Notes under the pieces: generated by a model
Told to the model about the DNA's origin: nothing
Databases searched by the model: none
Seen by the model: only the letters and a program-made list of their open reading frames with translations
Made by a program: the position numbers and the translations under genes
Part shown: positions 9,622 to 18,735 of the stretch, piece after piece
How positions within the stretch are numbered: position 1 is the stretch's first letter
Layout: the number at the start of each line of letters is the position of its first letter
Source of the DNA: an uncultured Candidatus Melainabacteria bacterium
GTDB lineage: Bacteria > Cyanobacteriota > Vampirovibrionia > Gastranaerophilales > Gastranaerophilaceae
Direction of reading: 5' to 3'
DNA length: 30,584 nucleotides
NCBI GenBank assembly: GCA_934700385.1
Contig: CAKUXO010000017.1
Span: 1-30,584, forward strand

Positions 9622-9627
9622 AACATT

Positions 9628-11955
9628 ATGACTCAAGGCTTTTTTCAATTTAATAATTCTATTATAAATGAAATTTTAAATTTTGCCACATCCTCTTTCG
9701 ACTTACTCTATATGTCGGGACCAAAAGGGTCATCTAAAAGTGAAACAATCCAAAAGGCAATTCCTCTTTTAGAGGATAATAACCTTATTTTTCAGCACTT
9801 TTGCTTTGAAAACACGGTTATTGATGATTTCCTTTTAAATTTTTATGACGCACTTAGAAGTTTCTCTTTAGCTCAAAAAATTTCTTTAAAAAAGTTTACA
9901 ACTGATGATTTTCAAGAAAAAGTCAGCCACTATTTTAAAACAATTAATTCTAATTGCATTATTATCATTGAAAATTTTGAAAAAACCGATGAAAATGTTG
10001 AAATAGTTGACTTTTTATCTCACCTTGCTTCATATATTAATGTTAAAATAATTATTCTTTCAAGAAACCAAAACAAAAATCTTTTCCGTTTTAAGCCTGT
10101 TAAAATGGTTACTTTAGAATTAAATCCGATTAATAAAGAAGAATTTAAGTCTAAGATGACGCTTCTTGATGATACTAATGATGATAATTTAAAAGAAAGA
10201 TTTTATGAAATTACAAAAGGGCTTGAACTTTATTTAAAAATGAGTGTGAAATATTGCTCTGTGGCTGGGATTTCTATTTCTGACTTAGTAAATGAATTTG
10301 AAAGAAAAAGTTTAACTTCTAAAACAGATTTTGAAGAATTTATTGTTTCAAAATTTGTTAGCTTAACCCCTGGAATTTATCAAAGTCTTTTTAAAACTTT
10401 GTGTAATTTTAATCACCCTGTAAGCATTGATTTTCTTGAAACATATCAATTAGGAAACCAAAATCGAGCAGAATATCTTTATAAAAATTTTCTTATAAGC
10501 TATTTTAGAAAAGAAATTTATGTTAAAGAATATTTTAAACACTATATTTTTTCTACTTTTTCAATTCAAGAAAAAATTAACTATTGCAAACAATTTATTG
10601 ATATTTATGAAAACGAGCTTACAAAAAGCCCAAAAGACAGGCTTTTAAGGCTTTCAAGAGAATCAATCAGAAAAGAAATAGATAGATTTAATTCCTTAAT
10701 GCCAAAAATCAGTGTTAATGATAAAAGCGAAAAAGCCTTTTCATATCTTGGAATGCTTAATTCTAATTGGCATGATGAAAAAATGCGCCAAAAAAATAAG
10801 CTATCTGAAAAATTAAACAAAATAAAAGAAAGAAAAAATCAGCTTTCTTTAAATTCTAATCAAGGTTTTAAAGAAAAACCAGCCCTTGGGTTATCTAAAA
10901 TTAATCAACAAAAAGAAAAAGACAGACAATTTATTATTACTTTAATTAATTCTTCAAGAAATTTCATTAAAGAATATCGCTATAATGACGCTATTTCTGA
11001 ACTCCATAAAGCTCTTGAAGCAGATTTTGATGATGAATTTAAAATAGAAATTTTATCTTTAATAGCGCAAAACTATGAATATTTAAAAAATTTCAACAAA
11101 GCGCAAAAATATTATAGTAAAGCCCTTGAAATTGCCCTTGAAACAAGAGATACAAGAAAAAGCGAGCTTGAATTTTCAATTGCTGTAACAGATAAAAAAC
11201 TTTTTAAAACAGAACTTGCTAAAACAAGATTTCAAAAAATTGCAAACAATGAAAATTCTCCCCTAAGCCTTAGAGCAAAAGCCTTCTTAGAGCTTGGAGA
11301 AATTAACGAAGCAAACTCTGAAATTAATGAAGCAATTGTTGATTATAAAAATGCTCTTTCTTTTGTTCAAGGTAAAAATAAAGAGCTAACTTGCACTTGC
11401 TATTATAAACTTGGGCTTTTATATGATGAAAATCAAAATAACGATGAAGCGATTAAATACTATCGCAAAAATTATATGACAAGCTCTGAAAAGCAATATA
11501 ATAAATATTATTCTATTTCTTTAGCTAACCTTGGTTTAATTTATATCGAACAATCAAAATATCAAGAAGCCTCTGAGGCACTTAGACTTGCCTTGATGTT
11601 TGACAATGAAAACAATGACCTTGAAAATGTTTATTTTTCACAAAAAGAATTAGCAAAACTTTATCTAAAATTTGACATTAATTCCGCTATAACTTATTAT
11701 AGACAAGCGCTTTATACCGCACAACAATTAAAAGATGTCTTTAAAGAGGCTTTGGTTTATTTTGAAATGGGCGAATTTTATTATGATAAACAAGAAGATA
11801 AAAAATCTCTTTTGAATTTTATTAAAGCTAAAAAAGTTCTTGAAAACACTTCTGATGAAGAAAATCTACAAAGAATTAATACAAGAATTAAAGACATTAA
11901 AATGCGCATGGATGAAGATGATTTTAGGATAATTTCAGAAAAATATGATAACTGA
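9628..11955 (+). CDS. P-loop NTPase with C-terminal TPR repeats
   Basis: A 775-residue protein. The N-terminal domain has a Walker A-like GPKGSSKS (31-38) and a Walker B-like IIIIENFE (110-117), with Glu where Asp is usual. The middle (about 200-400) is helical, and residues from about 430 to the end form tetratricopeptide-type helical repeats rich in Ala/Tyr at repeat positions (for example the stretch around NFNKAQKYYSKALE). This ATPase-plus-TPR layout resembles STAND-type regulators, which switch state on ligand binding; that is inference and the ligand is unknown. No membrane segment or signal peptide. The end overlaps rsmG by 11 bases, so the two are one transcription unit. A role in sensing or assembly is possible, not shown. 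Confidence 0.75.
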   Translation: MTQGFFQFNNSIINEILNFATSSFDLLYMSGPKGSSKSETIQKAIPLLEDNNLIFQHFCFENTVIDDFLLNFYDALRSFSLAQKISLKKFTTDDFQEKVSHYFKTINSNCIIIIENFEKTDENVEIVDFLSHLASYINVKIIILSRNQNKNLFRFKPVKMVTLELNPINKEEFKSKMTLLDDTNDDNLKERFYEITKGLELYLKMSVKYCSVAGISISDLVNEFERKSLTSKTDFEEFIVSKFVSLTPGIYQSLFKTLCNFNHPVSIDFLETYQLGNQNRAEYLYKNFLISYFRKEIYVKEYFKHYIFSTFSIQEKINYCKQFIDIYENELTKSPKDRLLRLSRESIRKEIDRFNSLMPKISVNDKSEKAFSYLGMLNSNWHDEKMRQKNKLSEKLNKIKERKNQLSLNSNQGFKEKPALGLSKINQQKEKDRQFIITLINSSRNFIKEYRYNDAISELHKALEADFDDEFKIEILSLIAQNYEYLKNFNKAQKYYSKALEIALETRDTRKSELEFSIAVTDKKLFKTELAKTRFQKIANNENSPLSLRAKAFLELGEINEANSEINEAIVDYKNALSFVQGKNKELTCTCYYKLGLLYDENQNNDEAIKYYRKNYMTSSEKQYNKYYSISLANLGLIYIEQSKYQEASEALRLALMFDNENNDLENVYFSQKELAKLYLKFDINSAITYYRQALYTAQQLKDVFKEALVYFEMGEFYYDKQEDKKSLLNFIKAKKVLENTSDEENLQRINTRIKDIKMRMDEDDFRIISEKYDN

Positions 11956-12583
11956 TATTGAAAAAGAAATTTTAAAAAAAGAACTTAATTTTGAATTAAA
12001 TGAAAAAATTGAAAAAAATTTAATCGAATGGGAAAAAATTTTTATTAATTACAATTCTCATACTAATTTAATGAGCAAAAATGATGTCAATGTTCTTTTT
12101 GAAAAACATGTTTTTGATTCTTTGGCCATTTTAAAATGGGATGAATTTGAAAACTTTAAAAAAATCCTTGATGTCGGTACAGGGGGCGGTTTTCCATCTG
12201 TTATTTTAGCAATTTGTTTTCCTGATAAAAAAATAATTGCAAACGATTCAAGAATTAAAAAAATTAATTTTATTAAAGAAATTAAAGAAAAATTAAACCT
12301 TGAAAATCTTGAAATTGAATATGATAGGGTTGAAAATCTTGAACCTAAAAATGTTGATTTAATTGTTTCAAGGGCAGTTGGAAAAATGATTGATGTTTTT
12401 GAATTATCAAAAAAACATCTTAAAAAAGGCGGAAAATTTTTAATTTATAAAGCAAAACTTTTAGATGAAGAAATTAAAAACTTCAACTTAAAATATAAAA
12501 ATGCAAAATTTGAAACAATCCCTTATAAACTTCCTATTGAAGAAAATTTTGAAAGAAATTTAATTATTTTGAATTCTTTTTAA
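11945..12583 (+). CDS. rsmG: 16S rRNA (guanine-527-N7)-methyltransferase RsmG
   Basis: A 212-residue protein with the RsmG/GidB pattern: N-terminal helix with NSHTNLMS (37-44), KHVFDSL, then the S-adenosylmethionine loop ILDVGTGGGFPSVILA (74-89) and the later VSRAVG motif. The length is typical. It methylates N7 of G527 in 16S rRNA in the 530 loop; loss in other bacteria gives low-level streptomycin resistance. It starts inside the previous gene (11-base overlap) in another frame, which points to coupled translation. It ends one base before the convergent stop codon of the SNF2 gene. Confidence 0.95.
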   Translation: MITDIEKEILKKELNFELNEKIEKNLIEWEKIFINYNSHTNLMSKNDVNVLFEKHVFDSLAILKWDEFENFKKILDVGTGGGFPSVILAICFPDKKIIANDSRIKKINFIKEIKEKLNLENLEIEYDRVENLEPKNVDLIVSRAVGKMIDVFELSKKHLKKGGKFLIYKAKLLDEEIKNFNLKYKNAKFETIPYKLPIEENFERNLIILNSF

Positions 12584-12584
12584 T

Positions 12585-15473
12585 TTAAGCTAGAGAGAAA
12601 ATTTCATAAATTTCATCATCGCTTAATTCTGTTATTGTTTTTTCACCCTCAAATACAGCAGCGTTTGCAAGCTCTCTTTTATCTTTTATGATTTTATCAA
12701 TTTTTTCTTCAAAAGTTGAAAGAGTAACAAACCTGTGTATCATAACATTTTTATCCTGACCGATACGATAGGTTCTATCTGTTGCTTGGTCTTCAACAGC
12801 AGGATTCCACCATAAGTCATAATGAATTACATTTGATGCGCTTGTTAAGTTAAGCCCTAAACCACCAGCTTTTAAAGATAAAATCATTACTTGTTCTTTT
12901 AAATCTTCTTGGAATTTTTTGATTATTTCTTCTCTTTGTTTAACATTCAAGCTACCATGGAAGAATAAAGGGGTTCTATCAAATTCTTCTGCTATAATGT
13001 TTTCAAGGATTGTTCCCATTTCTTTATATTGAGTAAAAACAAGAACTTTCTCATTGTTATCAATAATATTTCTTAAAATATCAATTAATTTTTGAGTTTT
13101 TCCTGAGGCATTAGCAGACATATCACCGTGTTTTAAATAATGATATGGGTGATTACAAACCTGTTTAAGATTTGTGATTAATTTAAAGATAGCGCCACGT
13201 CTATTCATTTTGTTTTCAGATTTTGAAATAGAATCCATTGATTCTTTCAAAATTCTTTCATAAAGCGCAACTTGCGGTTTTGTTAAATAACAATAATCAT
13301 CTAAAACAACTTTTTCAGGTAAATCTGAAATAATTGTTTTATCTGTTTTCAATCTTCTTAACATAAAGGGGCTGATTGCTTTTTTAAGTTTTTGCGCCCT
13401 TGTATATTCCTTAAATCTTTCAATCGGAATTGAATAATTTTTACCAAAATCAACTAAAGAGCCGAGATAGCCTTTGTTAATGAAATCAAAAATAGACCAA
13501 AGTTCAGATAATCTATTTTCAACAGGAGTACCCGTCATCGCAACTTTCATTTGTGCTTTTATTGCTTTAATTGCTTGGGTTTGGCTTGTTGATGGGTTTT
13601 TAATGTTTTGAGCTTCGTCAATTATTAAAATATCCCAGTTTGTTTTTTGGAATTTTTCTAAGTCAATTCTTAAAATTGCATAAGTTGTTAAAATAACATC
13701 GCAATTTGTTGAAAATTCACGATTAAAGCCATGGTAAGTTAAAACATCTAAACTTGGCGCAAAATTATTTAATTCACGCTTCCAGTTACCCATTAATGTT
13801 GTCGGACAAACAACAAGGGCAGGCTTTTTAAGCCTTTTTTCTTCTTTTAATTTTAAAATTAAACTAATAACTTGAATTGTTTTACCAAGACCCATATCAT
13901 CTGCTATACAACAGCCAAAACCTTTATTAATGTTGGTGTAAAGCCATCTGTAGCCGATTTCTTGATACGCTCTAAGAGTTCCTTGAAGTGTTTTTGGAAG
14001 CTCGATATCTTCAACCTTAGTGAAGTCAGAAATAACCCTTGCAAATGCTTCATCATAATCAAAGTCATATTCATCAATTTTACCAGATAGGGCGTTATGC
14101 AACAATTGCATTTTATCAACCACAAGATTAGGTTGTTTTTCAAGTTTTTGAAGAAGTTTTTCTGTTTCTTCTTTATCAATTAAGATATATTTTTCTTTAT
14201 ATTTAATTAAGCCGTGTGAATCTTGGGCAAGTTTTCTGAATTCTTCTGCTGAAATTTTTTCGCCATCACCAAGAGCAATTTCAATATCAAAATCCATAAT
14301 TTCTTCAAGAGAAATTTTAGAACCTGTTGGATTTTGAAGAAGATTTTTCAAGTCATCAATTCTTTTTTCTTTAATTCTTGCATTAATTGAAGCCCTTGGA
14401 ATAATAACATTATCTAATCCCTCAGGAAGATTTACTTCCATGCCGGCTTGAGATAAGTAATATGTTATTTGAGTGATTAATTTATAAACGCCTGATAAAT
14501 CAAGCTCCATTGTAATATCTTCAAGATCTTCAATGTATTTTGTTGCCCAATTGATTTGTTTTTCAATTAAGATTTTTTGTTCATCATCAAGATTTTCAAT
14601 TTCAATTATTTCATTTTTGGTTTTATCTTTCGCTAAAATTCTTAATAAAAATTTTTCTTCTGAAAGTTTTTCAATGTTAAATACAGGGATGATATCATAG
14701 CTTCCTAGGCTCATTTCATCAAACCAAACCTGAATATCATTAGCAAGGTCATTACCTTTTAACATTCTTTTTTGAAGAACATTTTTAACAAGATATGGCG
14801 CTGCTTTTAAGTCTTTAAATCGATAATGTTTAACATTTAAAAATGTGAAAATAAGATAATTTAGATATCTTTCAATTAATTTTTTAGTTGTTTGCGGGTC
14901 TAAAACATCATTTTCAATGAATGCTGAATATGCTTTTAGAAAATCTTTATTTTGAAAATATGGCTCATAAAAAATGCTAAAAGTTTCTTTTCTAAAATTA
15001 ACAGCAGGAATGAAATGAAGCTTTTCAACCATTTTTTTAACAAATTGAACTAAATTAAAATAAAATTTATAGTTTTCAGTACAATCAGATAAATCAAGGT
15101 TTTCATCCACCCCTGTAAAATATTCAAAAAACATATCAAGAGTGATTTTATATCCGTAATCACTTCCTTTATATTCCGGTCTTAGGCGATACAGTGAGCC
15201 TTTTTGTTTTAAATAGTAATCAAAGTTATATGGGGGTGCAATAAAAATATTAACTTGCCCTGTTTTTTCTTCATCAAAAGAAATTTCTGTTTGTCTTAAA
15301 ATAGGGTTTTTAGTATCAAAAGTATCTGCGAATTCTTCTTCGATTAATTCATAAATCAAAGAAAGAGTATATCTAAAATCTTTATTTTTTTGAGAATAAG
15401 GATTTTGGTCTAAATTTAATAATAATTTTTCTACGTTGTTTTTCTTAAAACTTAAATTAAATATTTTGTCCAT
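12585..15473 (-). CDS. SNF2/Swi2-family DNA-dependent ATPase (helicase-like)
   Basis: A 962-residue protein. The C-terminal half is a full SNF2 motor: motif I DDMGLGKT (525-532), motif Ia VVCPTTL, motif II DEAQ (619-622), motif III TGTP (647-650), motif V around LKAGGLGLNLT and motif VI QATDRTYRIGQ (896-906). The first 480 residues match the general pattern of the bacterial SNF2-associated N-terminal region, with no zinc-finger SWIM cysteines seen. Such proteins translocate on duplex DNA and may remodel stalled transcription or DNA-protein complexes. The ATG has no Shine-Dalgarno sequence; a TATAAT (15490-15485) sits 11 bases before it, so the leader may be only about 5 bases. It converges with rsmG with a single base between the stops. 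Confidence 0.92.
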   Translation of the reverse strand: MDKIFNLSFKKNNVEKLLLNLDQNPYSQKNKDFRYTLSLIYELIEEEFADTFDTKNPILRQTEISFDEEKTGQVNIFIAPPYNFDYYLKQKGSLYRLRPEYKGSDYGYKITLDMFFEYFTGVDENLDLSDCTENYKFYFNLVQFVKKMVEKLHFIPAVNFRKETFSIFYEPYFQNKDFLKAYSAFIENDVLDPQTTKKLIERYLNYLIFTFLNVKHYRFKDLKAAPYLVKNVLQKRMLKGNDLANDIQVWFDEMSLGSYDIIPVFNIEKLSEEKFLLRILAKDKTKNEIIEIENLDDEQKILIEKQINWATKYIEDLEDITMELDLSGVYKLITQITYYLSQAGMEVNLPEGLDNVIIPRASINARIKEKRIDDLKNLLQNPTGSKISLEEIMDFDIEIALGDGEKISAEEFRKLAQDSHGLIKYKEKYILIDKEETEKLLQKLEKQPNLVVDKMQLLHNALSGKIDEYDFDYDEAFARVISDFTKVEDIELPKTLQGTLRAYQEIGYRWLYTNINKGFGCCIADDMGLGKTIQVISLILKLKEEKRLKKPALVVCPTTLMGNWKRELNNFAPSLDVLTYHGFNREFSTNCDVILTTYAILRIDLEKFQKTNWDILIIDEAQNIKNPSTSQTQAIKAIKAQMKVAMTGTPVENRLSELWSIFDFINKGYLGSLVDFGKNYSIPIERFKEYTRAQKLKKAISPFMLRRLKTDKTIISDLPEKVVLDDYCYLTKPQVALYERILKESMDSISKSENKMNRRGAIFKLITNLKQVCNHPYHYLKHGDMSANASGKTQKLIDILRNIIDNNEKVLVFTQYKEMGTILENIIAEEFDRTPLFFHGSLNVKQREEIIKKFQEDLKEQVMILSLKAGGLGLNLTSASNVIHYDLWWNPAVEDQATDRTYRIGQDKNVMIHRFVTLSTFEEKIDKIIKDKRELANAAVFEGEKTITELSDDEIYEIFSLA

Positions 15474-15541
15474 TGGCTTATTTTATTATAAAGGCTTCTA
15501 ATTTAAAAGATATTTTTCACCTAATTAATTTAAAAAGAGGA

Positions 15542-15572
15542 TTGGAATTTAAAACAAAATTTATGTTATAAT
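15542..15572 (+). promoter_or_regulatory. Promoter of yajQ
   Basis: The extended -10 box TGTTATAAT (TG at 15564-15565, TATAAT at 15567-15572) is perfect. TTGGAA at 15542-15547 is a possible -35, but 19 bases away, so the TGn extension probably carries the activity. Confidence 0.6.
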
Positions 15573-15599
15573 GAAAAAAATTTTAAAAAGGAGAAAAAA

Positions 15600-16100
15600 A
15601 TGGCTAAAGACGCAAGTTTTGATATCGTTTCAGAATTTGATAAACAAGAACTTTTAAACGCAATTGACCAAGTTAAAAGAGAATTAACAACTCGCTTTGA
15701 CCTTAAAGATTCTAATTCTGATATTTCTCTTGAAGAAGACAAAGCAATTAACATAACAACAAATGACGAAATGAAATTAAAAAATATTTATGACATTTTG
15801 CAATCAAAACTTGTTAAAAGAAATTTAAGCCTTAAAATTCTTGACCCTCAAAAGGTTGAAAATGCCCTTGGGGGAAATGTTAAACAAGAAATTAAACTTA
15901 AAAAAGGTTTATCAACAGAACTTGCTAAAAAAATTGTGGGCTTCATTAAAGACACAAAACTTAAAGTTCAAGCCTCTATTCAAGGAGATAGCGTAAGGGT
16001 TTCGGGCAAAAATCGTGATGACTTACAAGCTGTCATTAAAGCAATCAGAGAAAAAGAAGAACAAATTGACGCACCTTTACAATTTACAAACTATAGATAA
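15600..16100 (+). CDS. yajQ: YajQ-family nucleotide-binding protein
   Basis: A 166-residue protein matching YajQ along its whole length: N-terminal DASFDIVSEFD, then RFDLKDS, the VRVSGKNRDDLQ segment (132-143) and a C-terminal PLQFTNYR. The family has two RRM-like ferredoxin folds. Members bind nucleotides or RNA, and in Xanthomonas cyclic di-GMP. Whether this one binds cyclic di-GMP is not visible here. Ribosome site AAGGAG seven bases before the ATG, own promoter and own terminator, so it is a single-gene unit divergent from the SNF2 gene. Confidence 0.95.
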   Translation: MAKDASFDIVSEFDKQELLNAIDQVKRELTTRFDLKDSNSDISLEEDKAINITTNDEMKLKNIYDILQSKLVKRNLSLKILDPQKVENALGGNVKQEIKLKKGLSTELAKKIVGFIKDTKLKVQASIQGDSVRVSGKNRDDLQAVIKAIREKEEQIDAPLQFTNYR

Positions 16101-16105
16101 AATTG

Positions 16106-16134
16106 AGTGTTGAGTTTTTACTCAACACTTTTTT
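16106..16134. terminator. Bidirectional terminator between yajQ and recN
   Basis: AGTGTTGAGT (16106-16115) pairs perfectly with ACTCAACACT (16120-16129) around TTTT. A T-run ends at 16134 on the plus strand. On the minus strand the hairpin is followed by CAATTTTAT, and the recN stop codon lies in the T-run. Confidence 0.88.
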
Positions 16135-17725
16135 ACAAAAGTGTTTTTGCAAACTCGATAGTTTTATCGTTAACTTCGCCACTTGCAAGCTGCGCTAGGG
16201 CTTCAAGCCTTTTATCATTATTTAAAATTTCAATTTGAATATCTGTATTTTTATTATGAGTTTTACTAATCCAAATAAAATTATCTGCCTTAGCACAAAT
16301 AATCGGCTGGTGGGTGATACAGATAATTTGCGTATTTTTAGCTAATTCAAGCATAGAATTAGCAACGGCATTTGAAGCAACACCAGAAATACCTGTATCT
16401 ATTTCATCAAAAACAACCGTTTTAACAAGGTCTGTTTTTGCAAAAATTGTTTTTAGGGCTAACATAATTCTTGAAATTTCACCGCCTGAAGCAACTTTAT
16501 TTAAAGGCATTAAATCAAGATTTTTGTTTGTTGAAATTAAAAATTCAACGCTATTTTTCCCAAGTTCATTATTTTTTGTTTCTTCAACTGAAATTTGAAA
16601 CTTCGCTTCTTTTAATTCTAAGGTTTTTAATTTTTCTTCAATTAATTTTGAAAGCTCGCTTGCGTTTTCAATTCTAAAATCTGAAATTTGTTGACTTAAA
16701 AATTCAATCATCTCGCCTTTTTGTTGAAATTCTTTTTCTAAAAGCTCGATGTTATTATCATCTCCATCTAATTCATTTAATTTTTGGGCAATTTTTTCTC
16801 TTTCAAGGTCTAAGTCTTGCCCGTATTTTCTTTTTAGCTTTTGAATTAGGGCAATTCTTTCGTTTAATTCTTCTAACCTTTGAGGGTTGACTTCAAGATT
16901 AGATGAATAATCTCTTAAAAAATTAGCGCTGTCTTTAAGGCTTTCAAACGAATCAAAAAGAGAGCTTTCAACTTCTTTAAGGCTTTTATCCATTTGCGCT
17001 AGGTTTGAAATTGTATATTTTATTTTGCCGAGCGCTTCAATAATGCTTTGACCATCGCCATAAAGCGCAAAATAAGAAGCATAGCTATCTTCTTTAAGTT
17101 CTTGAGAATTAGCTAAAACATCAAGTTCTTCTTGCAATTCTTCAAGCTCATTTTCCCTAACAGCGGCGTCATCAAGCTCTTTTAATTGAAATTTTAAAAA
17201 TTCAATTTCTTTTTCGTTATCTTGAAAATTTTGCTTTAAGTTTTCAAGTTTCTTTTCAATTTGTTTAAATTCAGAAAAATTTTCTTTATATGTTTTTAAA
17301 AGCTCAAAAAATTCAGGATGTTTTTTAATTATGTAATTATCAAGAAGAATTATGTGGCTTTTTGGTTGAATATAAGAATAGGTTTGATGTTGCGAATGAA
17401 TATCGACTAAAGAAGTTCTTATTTCTTTAATTTCATCAAGAGAAGATAAAATTCCATTCAAGCGAAACTTTGAACTTGTTGAAAGTTCTCTTGAAATAAC
17501 TGTTTCTTCGTTGTTATTTTGAAAAGTTGCTTCAATATAACAAGGTTTTGTTTTATCTAAAATTAAATCTTTTGAAGCCTTTGCCCCTAAAACGATATCA
17601 AGCGCTTTAATTATAATACTTTTACCTGCGCCTGTTTCACCGCATAAAACATTAAAACCCTCTTGAAATTGAAGATTTATCTCATTAATTAATATAAAAT
17701 TTTTAATTAAAAGTGATTTTAACAT
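16133..17725 (-). CDS. recN: DNA repair protein RecN
   Basis: A 530-residue SMC-like ATPase, slightly shorter than the roughly 550 residues usual for RecN. The N-terminus carries Walker A GETGAGKS (29-36). Long Glu/Lys/Leu coiled coils fill the middle (about 150-370). The C-terminal half has the ABC signature ASGGEISR (412-419), Walker B VVFDEIDTG (437-445) and the THQPII switch, where RecN proteins commonly have THLPQV. RecN acts early in repair of double-strand breaks with RecA. It lies one base after the nadK stop, so the two are co-transcribed; nadK-recN is a common pairing in bacteria. Confidence 0.95.
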   Translation of the reverse strand: MLKSLLIKNFILINEINLQFQEGFNVLCGETGAGKSIIIKALDIVLGAKASKDLILDKTKPCYIEATFQNNNEETVISRELSTSSKFRLNGILSSLDEIKEIRTSLVDIHSQHQTYSYIQPKSHIILLDNYIIKKHPEFFELLKTYKENFSEFKQIEKKLENLKQNFQDNEKEIEFLKFQLKELDDAAVRENELEELQEELDVLANSQELKEDSYASYFALYGDGQSIIEALGKIKYTISNLAQMDKSLKEVESSLFDSFESLKDSANFLRDYSSNLEVNPQRLEELNERIALIQKLKRKYGQDLDLEREKIAQKLNELDGDDNNIELLEKEFQQKGEMIEFLSQQISDFRIENASELSKLIEEKLKTLELKEAKFQISVEETKNNELGKNSVEFLISTNKNLDLMPLNKVASGGEISRIMLALKTIFAKTDLVKTVVFDEIDTGISGVASNAVANSMLELAKNTQIICITHQPIICAKADNFIWISKTHNKNTDIQIEILNNDKRLEALAQLASGEVNDKTIEFAKTLL

Positions 17726-17726
17726 T

Positions 17727-18524
17727 TTATCTCTTAAAGGATAGTGACCAGTGAAGTTTTTCTTTTAAAATATCATAAAATTTATCTTTTTGCTGATTTA
17801 AAATAATTAATTTTGCAAAATTTTCATTTTTTTCAATTTTTATTTCTTCATCTACAACCCTATCCACCTGACCATCAAAAGAAACGTTTAATTTTTGATT
17901 TTTTTCACTTGCTTTTATTGTTATTTTTTCAAAAGAAGGAATAACAATTGGTCTTGTATTTAAGGTGTGAGGACAAATTGGGATAATTAAAAAGCAATCT
18001 ATATCAGGTGAAACAATCGGTCCGCCTGCTGAAAGAGAATAAGCGGTTGAACCAGTTGGAGTTGAAATTATTATGCCGTCTGCTACATAAGAACAAAGTT
18101 TTTTATTATTTATATAAAGGTCAAGAGTGGCGCTACGGGCGCAATTTGAACCTTTTACAACAATGTCATTTAAAGCAATTGAATTATTTGCTTTTAACAT
18201 TAAACGATTTTCAACAGTGAAATCTTTTTTTGAAATTTTTTCAATTACTTCATCAATATCATCAGGCTTTGCTTGGGCTAAGTAGCCAAGTCGTCCAAGG
18301 TTTAAACCTAAAATCGGAATTTTTGTTGAAGAAAAAAACCTCGCCGCTTTTAAAAAAGTCCCATCCCCACCAATCACAATTGCAAGATTGATATTTTTGT
18401 TCATTTCATCCATTGAAAAAACAGAAGAATTTTTGATTTTTTCTTTTAAATTTAAAGCCACAGCCTTAGATTCTTCAATATCTTGATTGTAAATTATTCC
18501 AACTTTTTCAAAAATATGTTCCAT
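17727..18524 (-). CDS. nadK: NAD kinase
   Basis: Phosphorylates NAD to NADP with ATP or polyphosphate. The GGDGTFLKAARFF signature lies at residues 52-64 counted from the chosen start. The second motif SAGGPIVSP and the DGIIISTPTGSTAYS strand are present, and the length (265 residues) is normal. The open frame runs 12 codons further up to 18560, but the family normally starts close to the HIFEKVGIIYN segment, so the ATG at 18524 is preferred. Neither start has a Shine-Dalgarno site. A TAAAAT at 18537-18532, 7 bases before this ATG, suggests a near-leaderless message. First gene of a two-gene unit with recN. Confidence 0.93.
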   Translation of the reverse strand: MEHIFEKVGIIYNQDIEESKAVALNLKEKIKNSSVFSMDEMNKNINLAIVIGGDGTFLKAARFFSSTKIPILGLNLGRLGYLAQAKPDDIDEVIEKISKKDFTVENRLMLKANNSIALNDIVVKGSNCARSATLDLYINNKKLCSYVADGIIISTPTGSTAYSLSAGGPIVSPDIDCFLIIPICPHTLNTRPIVIPSFEKITIKASEKNQKLNVSFDGQVDRVVDEEIKIEKNENFAKLIILNQQKDKFYDILKEKLHWSLSFKR

Positions 18525-18605
18525 ACATTTTATTTTAGCAAGAATTTTTATAAAAACCATAGTTTTGAAACATTTTTAACTTTTTTACGTCTATAAAGAT
18601 ATAAA

Positions 18606-18735
18606 TGCCGTATTTGCTACTTAGGCTCTTGTGGAGGGACAAGGGCCTTTTTTTGAACCTTACCATGGTGACGTGGGACGTAAGTCCCTCAGAAACAACC
18701 AGAGGGGAACCTAACCCTCGCTTCGATAATCATCA
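18606..18735 (+). ncRNA. GC-rich structured patch, candidate small RNA
   Basis: This stretch is conspicuously richer in G and C than its surroundings. One fold is a rod: TTAGG (18621-18625) with CCTAA (18710-18714), CTCT with AGAG (18701-18704), TGT with ACA, and GAGGGAC (18634-18640) with GTCCCTC (18684-18690). A second, exclusive fold is the terminator-like hairpin at 18624-18654. A further small hairpin, GGGAC-GTAA-GTCCC (18675-18688), has a GNRA-type loop. TATAAA boxes lie at 18592-18597 and 18600-18605. The 3' part overlaps the end of the acetyltransferase gene on the other strand. A 6S-like rod is one thought; no family was recognised, and strand and ends are uncertain. Confidence 0.4.
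18624..18654 (+). terminator. Terminator-like hairpin with T7 tail
   Basis: GGCTCTTGT (18624-18632) pairs with ACAAGGGCC (18639-18647), one G-U pair, around GGAGGG, followed by seven T. No plus-strand gene precedes it, so if used it ends a transcript of about 50 bases or acts as an attenuator within the structured patch. Confidence 0.6.
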
